Part shown: piece by piece, positions 30,822 through 38,169 of the stretch | Numbering within the stretch: position 1 is the stretch's first letter | Layout: every line of letters starts with the position of its first letter | From: a virus | DNA length: 42,542 bases | IMG/VR virus record: IMGVR_UViG_3300008450_009256 | Span: 1-42,542 of that record | Direction: 5' to 3' (one strand) | Made by a program: the position numbers and the translations under genes | Notes under the pieces: model-generated | Seen by the model: the letters and a program-made list of their open reading frames with translations, nothing else | Told to the model about the DNA's origin: nothing | The model's database searches: none

Positions 30822-31301
30822 ATGAGCCTGAACTACGAAGAACCCGCAGTCACCACCCCGCTGCACGAGCATCTCGCGCAGGCTCCGGCGCAGCGCGAGA
30901 TGAGCTTTGAGACGCAATCCGAAGCAAGCCCGGCGAAGACGCTGCGCGTGCGCGAGGATGCCGCCAGGCTGGAGGGGCTGTTGCGCACCGCGTGGATCGG
31001 CGGGATGCCGTGGATGAGCGCGGCGCAGATCGGCGGGCGGCTCGGATGGAATGAGCGCCGTGTGCGCGACGCGGCGAGCGAAAGCCTCGCCATCGCAAGC
31101 GGTCCCGGCTCGCCCGGCTACGCGCTCGCGGAGGCCGCGACGCCCGAGGCGCTCATGCACATCGGCAACGCGATGAAGTCGCAGGGCGAGCGCATGTTTG
31201 CCCGAGGCCAGCGATTCGTGACGGCAGCGCTGCTGCGCACGAAGGCCGCGGAAATCACCGCACCAGTCACCAGTCACCAGTCACCAGTCACCTCCCTCTG
31301 A
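30822..31301 (+). CDS. Winged-helix-like DNA-binding protein
   Basis: A 159-aa protein. The central part (about 47-90: EGLLRTAWIGGMPWMSAAQI, GGRLGWNERRVRDAASES) fits a winged helix with an IGGRLGWNERRVRDA recognition element, followed by a wing-like GPGSPGYALAEAAT. The last residues (PVTSHQSPVTSL) are encoded by a heptamer array which at the same time forms the leader of the next gene. Position in the early operon suggests replication or transposition control. The stop overlaps the next ATG (TGATG). Confidence 0.55.
   Translation: MSLNYEEPAVTTPLHEHLAQAPAQREMSFETQSEASPAKTLRVREDAARLEGLLRTAWIGGMPWMSAAQIGGRLGWNERRVRDAASESLAIASGPGSPGYALAEAATPEALMHIGNAMKSQGERMFARGQRFVTAALLRTKAAEITAPVTSHQSPVTSL
31261..31292 (+). 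repeat. A-type heptamer tandem repeat before HTH gene
   Basis: More than four units of CACCAGT with period 7, ending 8 bases before the ATG at 31301. It encodes the C-terminus of the preceding protein and serves as leader for the next. The CA-rich strand is in sense. Confidence 0.9.
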
Positions 31302-31789
31302 TGCACGCGCGATCGAAATTCCAACCCACCAGCCTGAGCGCGTCGGCGCTCGCGGACTACCGCGCCGGGGTGCCGCTGGCGGAGCTGCTGCGCACGCACG
31401 GGATCAATGCGTCGAGCCTCTACCGGCACCTGAAGGCGCGCGGCCTGCCGCGCCGGAACAACTACGGCGCCAACCGCCTGGTGCTCTCGGCGGAGGATGT
31501 GGCGTCGTATGCGGCCGGGCGCGACACCTCGGCCTCGCTCGGCGCGCGGCTCGGCGTGTGGCCTCACGAGGTCACGCGGGCACTGCGGAGGCAGGGCGTG
31601 GCATTGCGCGCGCAGGGGCCGCGTCCTGGCCATGTGTTTGCGGATGGCTCCGGGCAGCGGAAGCTCACGCAGGAGCAGGAGGCGAAGATCGCACGCCTGC
31701 TGGAAGATCGAATCACGCACGCGCGCATCGCGGAGATGATGGGCGTGACCCGGCAGCGCATCTCGCAGCTCGCCGCGCGCAGGCACTGA
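31301..31789 (+). CDS. Protein with several helix-turn-helix motifs
   Basis: A 162-aa protein with three homeodomain-like HTH candidates: residues 15-50 (ALADYRAGVPLAELLRTHGI), 60-95 (LSAEDVASYAAGRDTSASLG) and 121-158 (EQEAKIARLLEDRITHARIA then EMMGVTRQRISQLAARRH). Tandem HTH of this sort resemble the resolvase/Hin-type modules and the DNA-binding regions of MuA relatives. It lies two genes before the transposase and could assist end recognition; this is inferred. No catalytic domain is present. Confidence 0.6.
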   Translation: MHARSKFQPTSLSASALADYRAGVPLAELLRTHGINASSLYRHLKARGLPRRNNYGANRLVLSAEDVASYAAGRDTSASLGARLGVWPHEVTRALRRQGVALRAQGPRPGHVFADGSGQRKLTQEQEAKIARLLEDRITHARIAEMMGVTRQRISQLAARRH

Positions 31790-31802
31790 ACCGCTGAATT
31801 TT

Positions 31803-32543
31803 ATGAGCCAACTAACCACCCAAACCCCACCCACCCTGCTCGCCGACACTGCCCGGCGAGATCTCGCACAACAGCTCGATTCCATCGAGCAACTGACTCA
31901 GCAGCGCAACTGGCATATCGCCAAGTTCTACTGCATGGTCCTCGTGCTTCGAGAGGAGGCGGAGGCATTTGATTCTCACGGTGAGAATCAAATCCAGCGC
32001 GGACGCGGAAACATCTCCAAGCCCACAGACCTGAAGTCCATTTTCGCCGCGGCGGGCATCGCGGTGGAAAAGCACAAGTCGGCATACCGCTGGTTCGCCA
32101 AAGGCGAGGAGATGCACGCTGTGTATGCGCGGAGCGTGGGAGCGAAGTTTGCGAAGGCGATGCCGATGGCGGAGCTGGTGAACACGCCCGCGTCGGAGCT
32201 GGCCGCGGAGGCGCGGGAAAAGCAGCAGACGTTCTTTGATTTCCTCGCGGCAGAAGGGGAGCCGAAGCCGCGCAGGCAGCTCGGCGGGGACACGACGCCG
32301 AAGGATGGCACGGTGCGACCGCGCGCGGACAAGGCGGACCAGGCGCAGGCTCATTTCCACGGGCTGCAAGAGCTGCTTTTCCGCTGCATCTCGCCGACAT
32401 CCATTGCGCTGACACCCTTCCTGCCGGCGATCACTGATGAGCCGGACAAGGTGGCGAGCCTCACGCATCTGATCGAGTTCACCAGCACGCTGAAGACCGC
32501 GCTGCAAGATGCGCTGAAGATCGTGAAAGGCCGGACGAGCTAA
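31803..32543 (+). CDS. Hypothetical protein upstream of transposase
   Basis: A 246-aa protein beginning MSQLTTQTPPTLLADTARRD. N-terminal helical part, then EAFDSHGENQIQRGRGN (about 54-70), whose codons form a perfect 27-bp palindrome, and a motif of the type ...FAAAGIAVEKHKSAYRWFAK that recalls the DNA-binding segment of ParB/KorB-like proteins but is not sufficient to assign it. The C-terminal 80 residues are helical. It is 26 bases before the transposase start and therefore belongs to the transposition module. Confidence 0.5.
   Translation: MSQLTTQTPPTLLADTARRDLAQQLDSIEQLTQQRNWHIAKFYCMVLVLREEAEAFDSHGENQIQRGRGNISKPTDLKSIFAAAGIAVEKHKSAYRWFAKGEEMHAVYARSVGAKFAKAMPMAELVNTPASELAAEAREKQQTFFDFLAAEGEPKPRRQLGGDTTPKDGTVRPRADKADQAQAHFHGLQELLFRCISPTSIALTPFLPAITDEPDKVASLTHLIEFTSTLKTALQDALKIVKGRTS
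31967..31993. promoter_or_regulatory. Perfect 27-bp palindrome inside a coding region
   Basis: Arms ATTTGATTCTCAC (31967-31979) and GTGAGAATCAAAT (31981-31993) are exact inverted copies around one G. Such length is very unlikely by chance, and the AT-rich outer arms stand out in GC-rich DNA. It may be an operator, an enhancer-like transposase or host-factor site, or an inserted small palindromic repeat. Confidence 0.7.
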
Positions 32544-32569
32544 CCACGGAGAGCACTGAGGACACGCAC

Positions 32570-34717
32570 ATGAACGAAGCCATCACCACCACTGACGCCG
32601 GGGCCGAAGATGCCGCCCTCGTGCCGCAGACCCGCGCGGAGAGCTGGCCTTTCATGGCGGACCCGGACTTTGCCGGCGAGAAGCCGGGGGCGCAGGCGGA
32701 GGTGCGGTATTGGTGGCCGATCATGGAGGCACTGCACGCGGCGACGAACAAGCGCGAGGCGATCGCGGCGCTGGCGCGGGCGAATCACCAGAGCATCTAC
32801 ATGGTCAAGCGAATGTATTACGGGATGCCGCACAAGGCCGGATGGATGAAGACGGGGCACTTCAGCTCGCTCATCAATCGCGGGAAGTATCCCGACCCGC
32901 GGGATGCGTCGCTGCCCTCGGCCTTTGCGGATTTCCTCTGCACCCGGCACGATGCGAACCAGCGGGCGCTCGTGGGCAAGCGCGCGATTGATGCGGTGAT
33001 GGCCGCGCTCGCGGCGTGGGAGCGCGAGCCGGGCAATCCCGATCTCGCCATCCCCGGCTTTACCGCGCCGCCGAGGCGCAACGCGATCACCGGGCACCCG
33101 GATGGATGGAGCGAGGATTCCCTCTACCGCATCCTGCGCAAGCACAGCAATGCGTACACGAAGTCGCTGCGCAAACAGGGGAGCAAATTTGCGAGCATCT
33201 ATCTGCCGAAGGTCCACAGCACGCGGGCGGAAATGTATTTCGGCGAGGTGCTCTACTTCGACGATTTCGTGATTGACAACTACGTGAACCTCACCGGGCG
33301 GAACTCGCAGGCGATGCGGCCGCTCGGCTTCGGCTGCATGGAGTCGCTCACGGGAAGCATCTTGGAAATGGGCTTCAAGCCCGAGCTGGAGAAGCGCGGC
33401 GCGGACGGCTCGGTGAACGGCAAGCGGCAACTGAACCAGGATGATTTCTTCTGGTTCGTGATGTGGAATCTCAACCGGCACGGATACAGCCCGAAGGGCA
33501 CGGCGCTCGTCTTTGAGTGGGCGACAGCGAACGTGGACAAGCGCGACCGCGAGACGCACGAGGATCACTTCGACAATCTCATCCGCAAGGTGACGGGCAA
33601 CTGTGTGCGAGTGGAGCGCAGCGGCCGGTTCCGCAATCCGGCGTTCCGCGACATGCTCTTTGGCAGCAGCGGCTCGGGCAACTTCCGGTTCAAGGCGATG
33701 CTCGAAAGCTACTGGAATCTGTTCAAACAATACGCGGGCTTCCTCGCCGCGCCGAGCGGGCGCAACCCGGACTTTGCGCCGGAAGAAAACCACGGCCTCG
33801 TGGCCTACAATGACCGAATGCTGAAGGCGATCGACCGCCTGCCGCGCGAGCGCTTCCTGGAGCTGCGCCGGCCCGTGTGGGAGTGGGAGCAGATGCGGTG
33901 GGCGCTCCAGCTCATCACGGAGATCGTGGACCACAGCCCGGACCATTCGCTTGAAGGCTGGGAGAAGCTGCAATTCCGCAAGCAGAGCTACCGGCTCGAC
34001 ACCGCGAGCGATGTGTGGATGAGCGAGGATGCCTACCTGACGCTGCCGGACAGCCAGCGCGCGATCTACGATCACATCGTGAGGCAGCCGGGCTATTTCC
34101 AAAGCCGCCGCCTCTCGCGGCGCGAAGCCCGTGAGAAGATGGCGAAGGAGCAGCCGCTGCGCTCGCTGCCCTCCTTCCTCATCCCGCAACTCGCGCCGCC
34201 GCGCATGTGGAAGCCGTGCAGCGTGCGGCAGGATCTTGAGATCCATCTCGATGCGGCAAACGAGGAGGAGTTTGTGGATACCGACACGATGATCTTCCTC
34301 GGCAAGGTGCGCAACTCGCACGGGCACGAGATCAACCTGGAGCGCGGGCGGAAATACTTCCGGCTGCTGAACGTCTTCGACCCCACGCAGCTCTGGATTG
34401 CCGAGGCGGACGGCTCGCAGCGCGGGCGATTCATCGGCCTTGCACAGCGTGTGCAGATGGGCGGCAAGTTCGATGCAGAGAAGACGCTCGCGCAGCTCGG
34501 GGCCGTTCACCACATCCAGACCGTCGAGAGCGCCACAGTGCGCGCCCGCGTGACGGCGAGCGCCGTGGATGCCCGGCTGGCGATGAAGGAACACAACGCC
34601 CATGTGTTCGACGGCACGACGCCATCCGACCGCGCGGAGTCGCGCCGAGCCGACACCCGCCGCGAGAGCGCGCTGGATCGCATGGCCGCTGCGCACGGCG
34701 CCGACGATGAGGACTGA
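32570..34717 (+). CDS. MuA-like DDE transposase
   Basis: A 715-aa transposase that would bind phage ends, cut and join them to target DNA. N-terminal ~200 residues hold Mu-type DNA-binding parts (ANHQSIYMVKRMYYGMPH). Catalytic core: EVLYFDDFVIDNYVNLTG with D231/D232; second acidic site GTALVFEWATANVD with E316, where most DDE enzymes have D; third GNFRFKAMLESYWNLFKQ with E379. The ...NPAFRDMLFG...GSGNFRFKA...ESYWNLF run is the family hallmark. The rest (about 430-600) includes the beta-barrel and the C-terminal part that in MuA contacts MuB. The stop overlaps a possible ATG (34717) as TGATG. Length is close to MuA (663 aa). Confidence 0.85.
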   Translation: MNEAITTTDAGAEDAALVPQTRAESWPFMADPDFAGEKPGAQAEVRYWWPIMEALHAATNKREAIAALARANHQSIYMVKRMYYGMPHKAGWMKTGHFSSLINRGKYPDPRDASLPSAFADFLCTRHDANQRALVGKRAIDAVMAALAAWEREPGNPDLAIPGFTAPPRRNAITGHPDGWSEDSLYRILRKHSNAYTKSLRKQGSKFASIYLPKVHSTRAEMYFGEVLYFDDFVIDNYVNLTGRNSQAMRPLGFGCMESLTGSILEMGFKPELEKRGADGSVNGKRQLNQDDFFWFVMWNLNRHGYSPKGTALVFEWATANVDKRDRETHEDHFDNLIRKVTGNCVRVERSGRFRNPAFRDMLFGSSGSGNFRFKAMLESYWNLFKQYAGFLAAPSGRNPDFAPEENHGLVAYNDRMLKAIDRLPRERFLELRRPVWEWEQMRWALQLITEIVDHSPDHSLEGWEKLQFRKQSYRLDTASDVWMSEDAYLTLPDSQRAIYDHIVRQPGYFQSRRLSRREAREKMAKEQPLRSLPSFLIPQLAPPRMWKPCSVRQDLEIHLDAANEEEFVDTDTMIFLGKVRNSHGHEINLERGRKYFRLLNVFDPTQLWIAEADGSQRGRFIGLAQRVQMGGKFDAEKTLAQLGAVHHIQTVESATVRARVTASAVDARLAMKEHNAHVFDGTTPSDRAESRRADTRRESALDRMAAAHGADDED

Positions 34718-34742
34718 TGCTTTCCCCAAACACCCAAACCCT

Positions 34743-34772
34743 GCCGCGTGAGGGCAACGCCCTTTTACGCGG
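34743..34772. repeat. Interspersed palindrome, copy 3 (between transposase and ATPase genes)
   Basis: GCCGCGTGAGGGCAACGCCC followed by TTTTACGCGG folds as a nested hairpin (CCGCGT/ACGCGG outside, GGGC/GCCC inside). It is flanked on both sides by copies of CCCAAACACCCAAACCCTG-like CA-rich sequence (34725-34743 and 34780-34799). Confidence 0.65.
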
Positions 34773-34800
34773 ACCCAAACCCAAACACCCAAACCCTGAA

Positions 34801-35790
34801 ATGAAGAACGAACCCGAAGACCCCACGCAGCGCGACGAAGACAAAAAGCTGATCGCGCGGCTGGCTGAATTGCAGATCCGGCTCGGCGATCCGAGTGACG
34901 CGAAATTCTCGAAGCGCTGGCTGGCCGGCGCACACGCGACCACCTGGCTGCGGCTGAAGGATGGCACCTACGCCGCGGAAGACTGGACGCCGATCATGAA
35001 GCGCGTCGCCCTCGCCGTTCACGCGGTGGAGCAGTTCCTCGAAACGGCGACGCTGCACGGCGGGCTGCTCAAGCTCTCGCATGTGAACTCGGCAATCACC
35101 GCGTGCCGCACGGCCGTGAAGCAACTGCGCGACCGGCTCGTGGTGGTGCTCATGCCGAGCGGCGGCGGGAAGACAAGCATCGTGCCGCTGCTGCGGCTGG
35201 AATTCCCCGAGGGCGTCGTGGCGTGCGAGGCCACGGAGACGTGGCGCGATAGCTACCTCGCGGCGCTCATGGGCATCGCCGAAGAACTCAAGCTCGAAGT
35301 GAAAGGCACCTCGGCACGCGTGGTGGAAAGCGCGGTGCTCACCGAGCTGAAGGAACGGCCCCGCAAGCTCGTGATTGATGAGGCACACTACCTCGGCCAG
35401 CCGACGCTGAACCTCGTGAAGGCGATCCTGAACAAGACGATGAGCATCGTGATCCTGCTCGCGATTCCCGAGCTGTGGAAAAGGATCTCCGCGAAGGCAT
35501 CGCCGGAACTCGCGCAGCTCCGCGCGCGGACGTGCTCGCGGATCGAGGCGAAGGAAATGGATTCGGGCGATCTGGAAATCTTCCTCGCCGCGCGCATCCT
35601 GCGCTGGGAGGAGATGCCGCCGGAGGCGCGCAAGGCCGCGAAGTCCGCGGTGCGCGCCGAGGGCGAAAAGCTCGGCATGTGGGACACGGCATTCCAGATG
35701 TCGTCGCTCGTGAACAGCAGCTCCGAGGGCAAGGTACCCGCCGTGGAAGACTTCACCGAGGCCGCGAAGGACATCGCGGTGATCCGATGA
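34801..35790 (+). CDS. MuB-like AAA ATPase, target selector
   Basis: A 329-aa protein; the ATG at 34801 is preferred over 34717 because codons between them are the CA-rich leader and palindrome copy 3. Walker A MPSGGGKTS (about 118-126) and Walker B KLVIDEAHYL (about 189-198), followed by a sensor-1-like ILLAIPELW. This matches MuB/TnsC-type AAA ATPases, which bind target DNA non-specifically, activate the transposase and give target immunity. It follows the transposase as B follows A in Mu. Length is close to MuB (312 aa). Confidence 0.85.
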   Translation: MKNEPEDPTQRDEDKKLIARLAELQIRLGDPSDAKFSKRWLAGAHATTWLRLKDGTYAAEDWTPIMKRVALAVHAVEQFLETATLHGGLLKLSHVNSAITACRTAVKQLRDRLVVVLMPSGGGKTSIVPLLRLEFPEGVVACEATETWRDSYLAALMGIAEELKLEVKGTSARVVESAVLTELKERPRKLVIDEAHYLGQPTLNLVKAILNKTMSIVILLAIPELWKRISAKASPELAQLRARTCSRIEAKEMDSGDLEIFLAARILRWEEMPPEARKAAKSAVRAEGEKLGMWDTAFQMSSLVNSSSEGKVPAVEDFTEAAKDIAVIR

Positions 35791-35954
35791 GCGACAAGGT
35801 GAAGAAAATTCAGCAGGCGCTGATGACCGCGCTCGACGACCACGGCATGAAGCTGTCGCGATCGGAGTGGCGTGAGCTGCTCGAAGATGTCGAGGACGGC
35901 GTGAAGGCGCGCATCGAGTGCATGGACGAGGAGGACGAAGCCGATGAGCGCTGA
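35787..35954 (+). CDS. Small acidic early protein
   Basis: A 55-aa protein that begins MSDKVKKIQQALMTALDDHG and ends with an acidic run (ECMDEEDEADER). The ATG overlaps the ATPase stop as ATGA, and its 3' end overlaps the next gene by 11 bases. Probably a single helical hairpin. No family was recognised. Confidence 0.5.
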   Translation: MSDKVKKIQQALMTALDDHGMKLSRSEWRELLEDVEDGVKARIECMDEEDEADER

Positions 35955-36336
35955 CACCGCCACGCCGCCGACGCTCGTGCAACGGCTCGACGCGATGCTC
36001 GCGGGCATCCGCGCGGACGAGGCGCTGCGGCGCGTGCTGGCGAATCCGCACCGGGTAAATCCGATGCTAGCGGCGGCAATGGGCGGCGACGCGCGGACGA
36101 TCGCGGAGCTGCGCGCCGCGAACGGCGAGCTGGCCCGCGAGGTGGTCGCGCTGAAGGAGGAGCTGTGGAAGGCGTGCCGCACGAATGCGGCGCTGGCCAG
36201 CGACCTAGCGTGGCTGATGGGCGACGGGCTGTGGCAGGAGCGGCTCGGCGCGGACGACCAGCCGCGCGACGGCTACCAATTCGCGAGCGAGGAACTGCGG
36301 GCAGGATTGCCCGCGTTACAAGAAGGAGGCGCGTGA
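35944..36336 (+). CDS. Hypothetical early protein with coiled coil
   Basis: A 130-aa protein. Residues 8-30 (TLVQRLDAMLAGIRADEALR) and a coiled coil (IAELRAANGELAREVVALKE, ELWKACR) precede a C-terminal part with WLMGDGLWQERLGADDQPRD. No family was recognised. The 3' end carries a clear Shine-Dalgarno (AGAAGGAGG, 36321-36329) for the following gene, which starts within its stop codon (TGATG). Confidence 0.5.
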   Translation: MSADTATPPTLVQRLDAMLAGIRADEALRRVLANPHRVNPMLAAAMGGDARTIAELRAANGELAREVVALKEELWKACRTNAALASDLAWLMGDGLWQERLGADDQPRDGYQFASEELRAGLPALQEGGA

Positions 36337-37097
36337 TGAACGCCTCCGTAAACATCATCGAGCGGATCAAGAAGCTGCTGCGGCTCGGGGCGGATGCGCG
36401 CGGGAATGCGCACGAGGCGGAGCGCGCGATGGCGTTGGCCTTTGAACTCGCGGAGAAGCATCGCGTGGATGTGGAGAGCCTGAGCCTGGACGATGAGACG
36501 GCGCGCGCGGTGCATGAGCGCTGGCACATGGGGCGGAGGTTCGACCGCGTGCGGCGCGGGGTGTTCGGGCTGCTGCAGAAGTTCTTCCATGTGACGGTGT
36601 GCGTGAGCGGCGCGGAGATGATCGTGGTCGGGCGGGCGCAGGATGTGACGATCGCGCGGTATGTGCATGATTTCCTCCTGCGGGCCGCGCGCGAGTGTCT
36701 GCGCGCCTGGGAGGCCGCGGAGAAGGCGGAGCGCCGCCGCGTGACGCTGAACAAGCGGAGCAACTACATCACCGGGTTTTTCTGGGGCGTGAGCAGCAAG
36801 CTGCACAAGAGCCGCGAGGCGATGCCACTGACAGACAAGCAGGGTGCGCTGGTGGTCGCAGAGAAGGCGGAACGCGATGCGGTGATGGACGGCCTCGCGC
36901 CGGGCCGCAAGACGCTGCCGGCGCTGGAGGCGCGTCGGCACCTGGGCGCGCTGTGCTCGGGCCTGCGCGATGGCGAGAAGACGAACATCCACACCCCGCT
37001 CGGCGCGACGCCAGGCGCGCAGCTCGCGCTGGTAAAAGCGGCCATCGGCGGGAACGATGAAATCCAGCAACCGGCGGGGGAGGCGCGCCGCTCGTGA
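36336..37097 (+). CDS. DUF2786-like phage protein
   Basis: A 253-aa protein with a strong Shine-Dalgarno 7 bases before the ATG at 36336, rare in this phage. N-terminus IIERIKKLLRLGADARGNAH then EAERAMALAFELAEKHRVDV is the DUF2786 signature (K-I-x-x-L-L-x-L-A ... N-x-x-E-A-x-x-A). The following part (FGLLQKFFHVTVCVSGAEMI, VHDFLLRAARECLRAWEAAE) fits the associated DUF7168-type domain. Such proteins are common in the early region of Mu-like phages; their function is not established. It is the last gene before the hairpin at 37120-37145. Confidence 0.7.
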   Translation: MNASVNIIERIKKLLRLGADARGNAHEAERAMALAFELAEKHRVDVESLSLDDETARAVHERWHMGRRFDRVRRGVFGLLQKFFHVTVCVSGAEMIVVGRAQDVTIARYVHDFLLRAARECLRAWEAAEKAERRRVTLNKRSNYITGFFWGVSSKLHKSREAMPLTDKQGALVVAEKAERDAVMDGLAPGRKTLPALEARRHLGALCSGLRDGEKTNIHTPLGATPGAQLALVKAAIGGNDEIQQPAGEARRS

Positions 37098-37119
37098 TGC
37101 CGCCCGTCCAAATGAGAGC

Positions 37120-37145
37120 GGCGCGCAGCTCGAAAGCTGCGCGCC
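37120..37145. terminator. Strong hairpin between converging operons
   Basis: GGCGCGCAGCT (37120-37130), loop CGAA, AGCTGCGCGCC (37135-37145): a perfect 11-bp stem in the 82-bp gap between the rightward operon (ends 37097) and the leftward gene (ends 37180). There is no T-run, but position and stem fit a bidirectional terminator. Confidence 0.7.
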
Positions 37146-37179
37146 GGTTTGCTGCGATGCCTGGTTCTTTCTTGCTCGG

Positions 37180-37350
37180 TCAAATTACCACGGGCGCGGG
37201 ATCGGGAGTGCCTCTTGGAGCGGGCGGAGTTCCCCGCTTTTTCCCCTTCGGCCATCCGCCTTTTTTGGCGTTGCGCCGTGCGGCCTTGGCCTTGGCCTCG
37301 GAGGTCGCGAGACCTCCGAGGCGTCCGAGTGCTTGTGCGGCCTTATTCAT
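37180..37350 (-). CDS. Small basic protein (Lys/Gly-rich)
   Basis: A 56-aa protein from ATG 37348-37350: MNKAAQALGRLGGLATSEAK followed by AKAARRNAKKGGWPKGKKRG and TPPAPRG... The A-x-x-L-G-R-L-G-G ... A-R-R-N-A-K-K-G-G pattern recurs in small bacterial and phage proteins of unknown function and suggests nucleic-acid binding. It overlaps the upstream gene by 8 bases. With that gene it forms a minus-strand island between two rightward operons. Confidence 0.55.
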   Translation of the reverse strand: MNKAAQALGRLGGLATSEAKAKAARRNAKKGGWPKGKKRGTPPAPRGTPDPAPVVI

Positions 37351-37546
37351 TGATGAGTTCGGCTTCGGCTCCCGATCCAATCCACGCGACGACTTCGGCG
37401 GCTTCCGACTCGGTGTATTCGATGGCGGATTCGCGGCTTCCAGTGTGGACGTTGGGCTTGCCATCAGATTCTTGGATGATGCGGGTGACGGGCTCGCCGT
37501 GGAGGGTGACGATGTGGGTGTTAGCGGTTTTGGTCGTGGTGTTCAT
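37343..37546 (-). CDS. Hypothetical small acidic protein
   Basis: A 67-aa protein starting at ATG 37544-37546: MNTTTKTANTHIVTLHGEPV with an acidic second half (SESEAAEVVAW-like, ending EAELINE). Leader AACAACCAAAAAACAAA is CA-rich. Upstream is a promoter candidate (TTGCAA/TATTGT in sense, 37620-37593). The acidic product followed by a small basic protein might suggest a pair, but no toxin or antitoxin fold was recognised. Confidence 0.5.
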   Translation of the reverse strand: MNTTTKTANTHIVTLHGEPVTRIIQESDGKPNVHTGSRESAIEYTESEAAEVVAWIGSGAEAELINE

Positions 37547-37896
37547 TTTGTTTTTTGGTTGTTCGTCGGATTGATTTCCTTCGATACGGGACACAATAGC
37601 GAACCGCTTGGGTATTGCAAGAGAAAAGTGAAATTTCTTTTGGGCGGCGGGGGTGGCTCGGAAAACCTCCATCGGCACTCTGCAAAAAAGAACGATGGAA
37701 CTCAACGAGCGCGGGGGCCGGAGGACGTTCGATGAGCACGCTGACCGCCATGCCCCCGCGATTCGTTGCAGTGACTGGTTGTATTTTTTGGCCCGAATTT
37801 CACGACGCGCTTTCGCCTCGGAGCGGAGTGGGGGGCGGTGCGGAGCACGGGCAAATTAGCACTTGCAATCATGTAGCGTCACGCTACATTGCAAGA
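37547..37896. promoter_or_regulatory. Divergent intergenic region with two promoter candidates
   Basis: A 350-bp stretch without a convincing gene. Leftward promoter: -35 TTGCAA (sense of 37615-37620 complement), 16 bp, -10 TATTGT (complement of 37593-37598). Rightward promoter and operator lie at 37863-37890. Between them are only weak short frames (for example 37653-37859), which lack overlap, leader or family support. Confidence 0.5.
37863..37896 (+). promoter_or_regulatory. Promoter with 19-bp palindromic operator, leaderless
   Basis: -35 TTGCAA (37863-37868), 16-bp spacer, -10 TACATT (37885-37890), then 6 bases to ATG at 37897. The palindrome ATGTAGCGTCACGCTACAT (37871-37889) fills the spacer and overlaps the -10; TTGCAA words flank it on both sides in inverted order. 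The XRE protein of this operon is the natural candidate to bind it. Confidence 0.65.
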
Positions 37897-38169
37897 ATGA
37901 ACACCGAACAAATCGAAGCCCGAAAAGAATACCGTGAGTGCCGCCGGACGCTGAGCACTGAACCCGTCGCCGTCGCCTATTCGCTGCTTCTGGAAGCGCG
38001 CGAATGGCGGCGACTCATGCGGATCGCTGCGGCGCGCGGCGACTCGATGGAAGCAATGGAACGCCGCTGGCACGCGCAGGAATGCTATCGCCACGCGTGG
38101 GACTTGACGCGCGATCGGAAAGGCGGCGCGTGCCTGCTGAAAAAAAACGGAGCGAGAATGGCACCATGA
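37897..38169 (+). CDS. Hypothetical protein, first gene of second early operon
   Basis: A 90-aa, mostly helical protein: MNTEQIEARKEYRECRRTLS, then VAYSLLLEAREWRRLMRIAA and a basic C-terminus (DRKGGACLLKKNGARM). The expected transcription start coincides with the ATG. A remnant C-type heptamer (CTGAGCACTGAAC, 37953-37965) is read in frame. The stop overlaps the XRE gene start. It may be a partner of the XRE protein, but no toxin fold is evident. Confidence 0.5.
   Translation: MNTEQIEARKEYRECRRTLSTEPVAVAYSLLLEAREWRRLMRIAAARGDSMEAMERRWHAQECYRHAWDLTRDRKGGACLLKKNGARMAP

Noticed and set aside
32540-34933. Long minus-strand frame (about 800 codons) opposite the transposase
   Set aside because: It is Arg/Ala/His-rich low complexity without domains and is explained by GC-rich codon bias of the real plus-strand gene.
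37653-37859. Small plus-strand ORF in the divergent intergenic region
   Set aside because: No leader, overlap, family or composition support, and another equally weak frame overlaps it.
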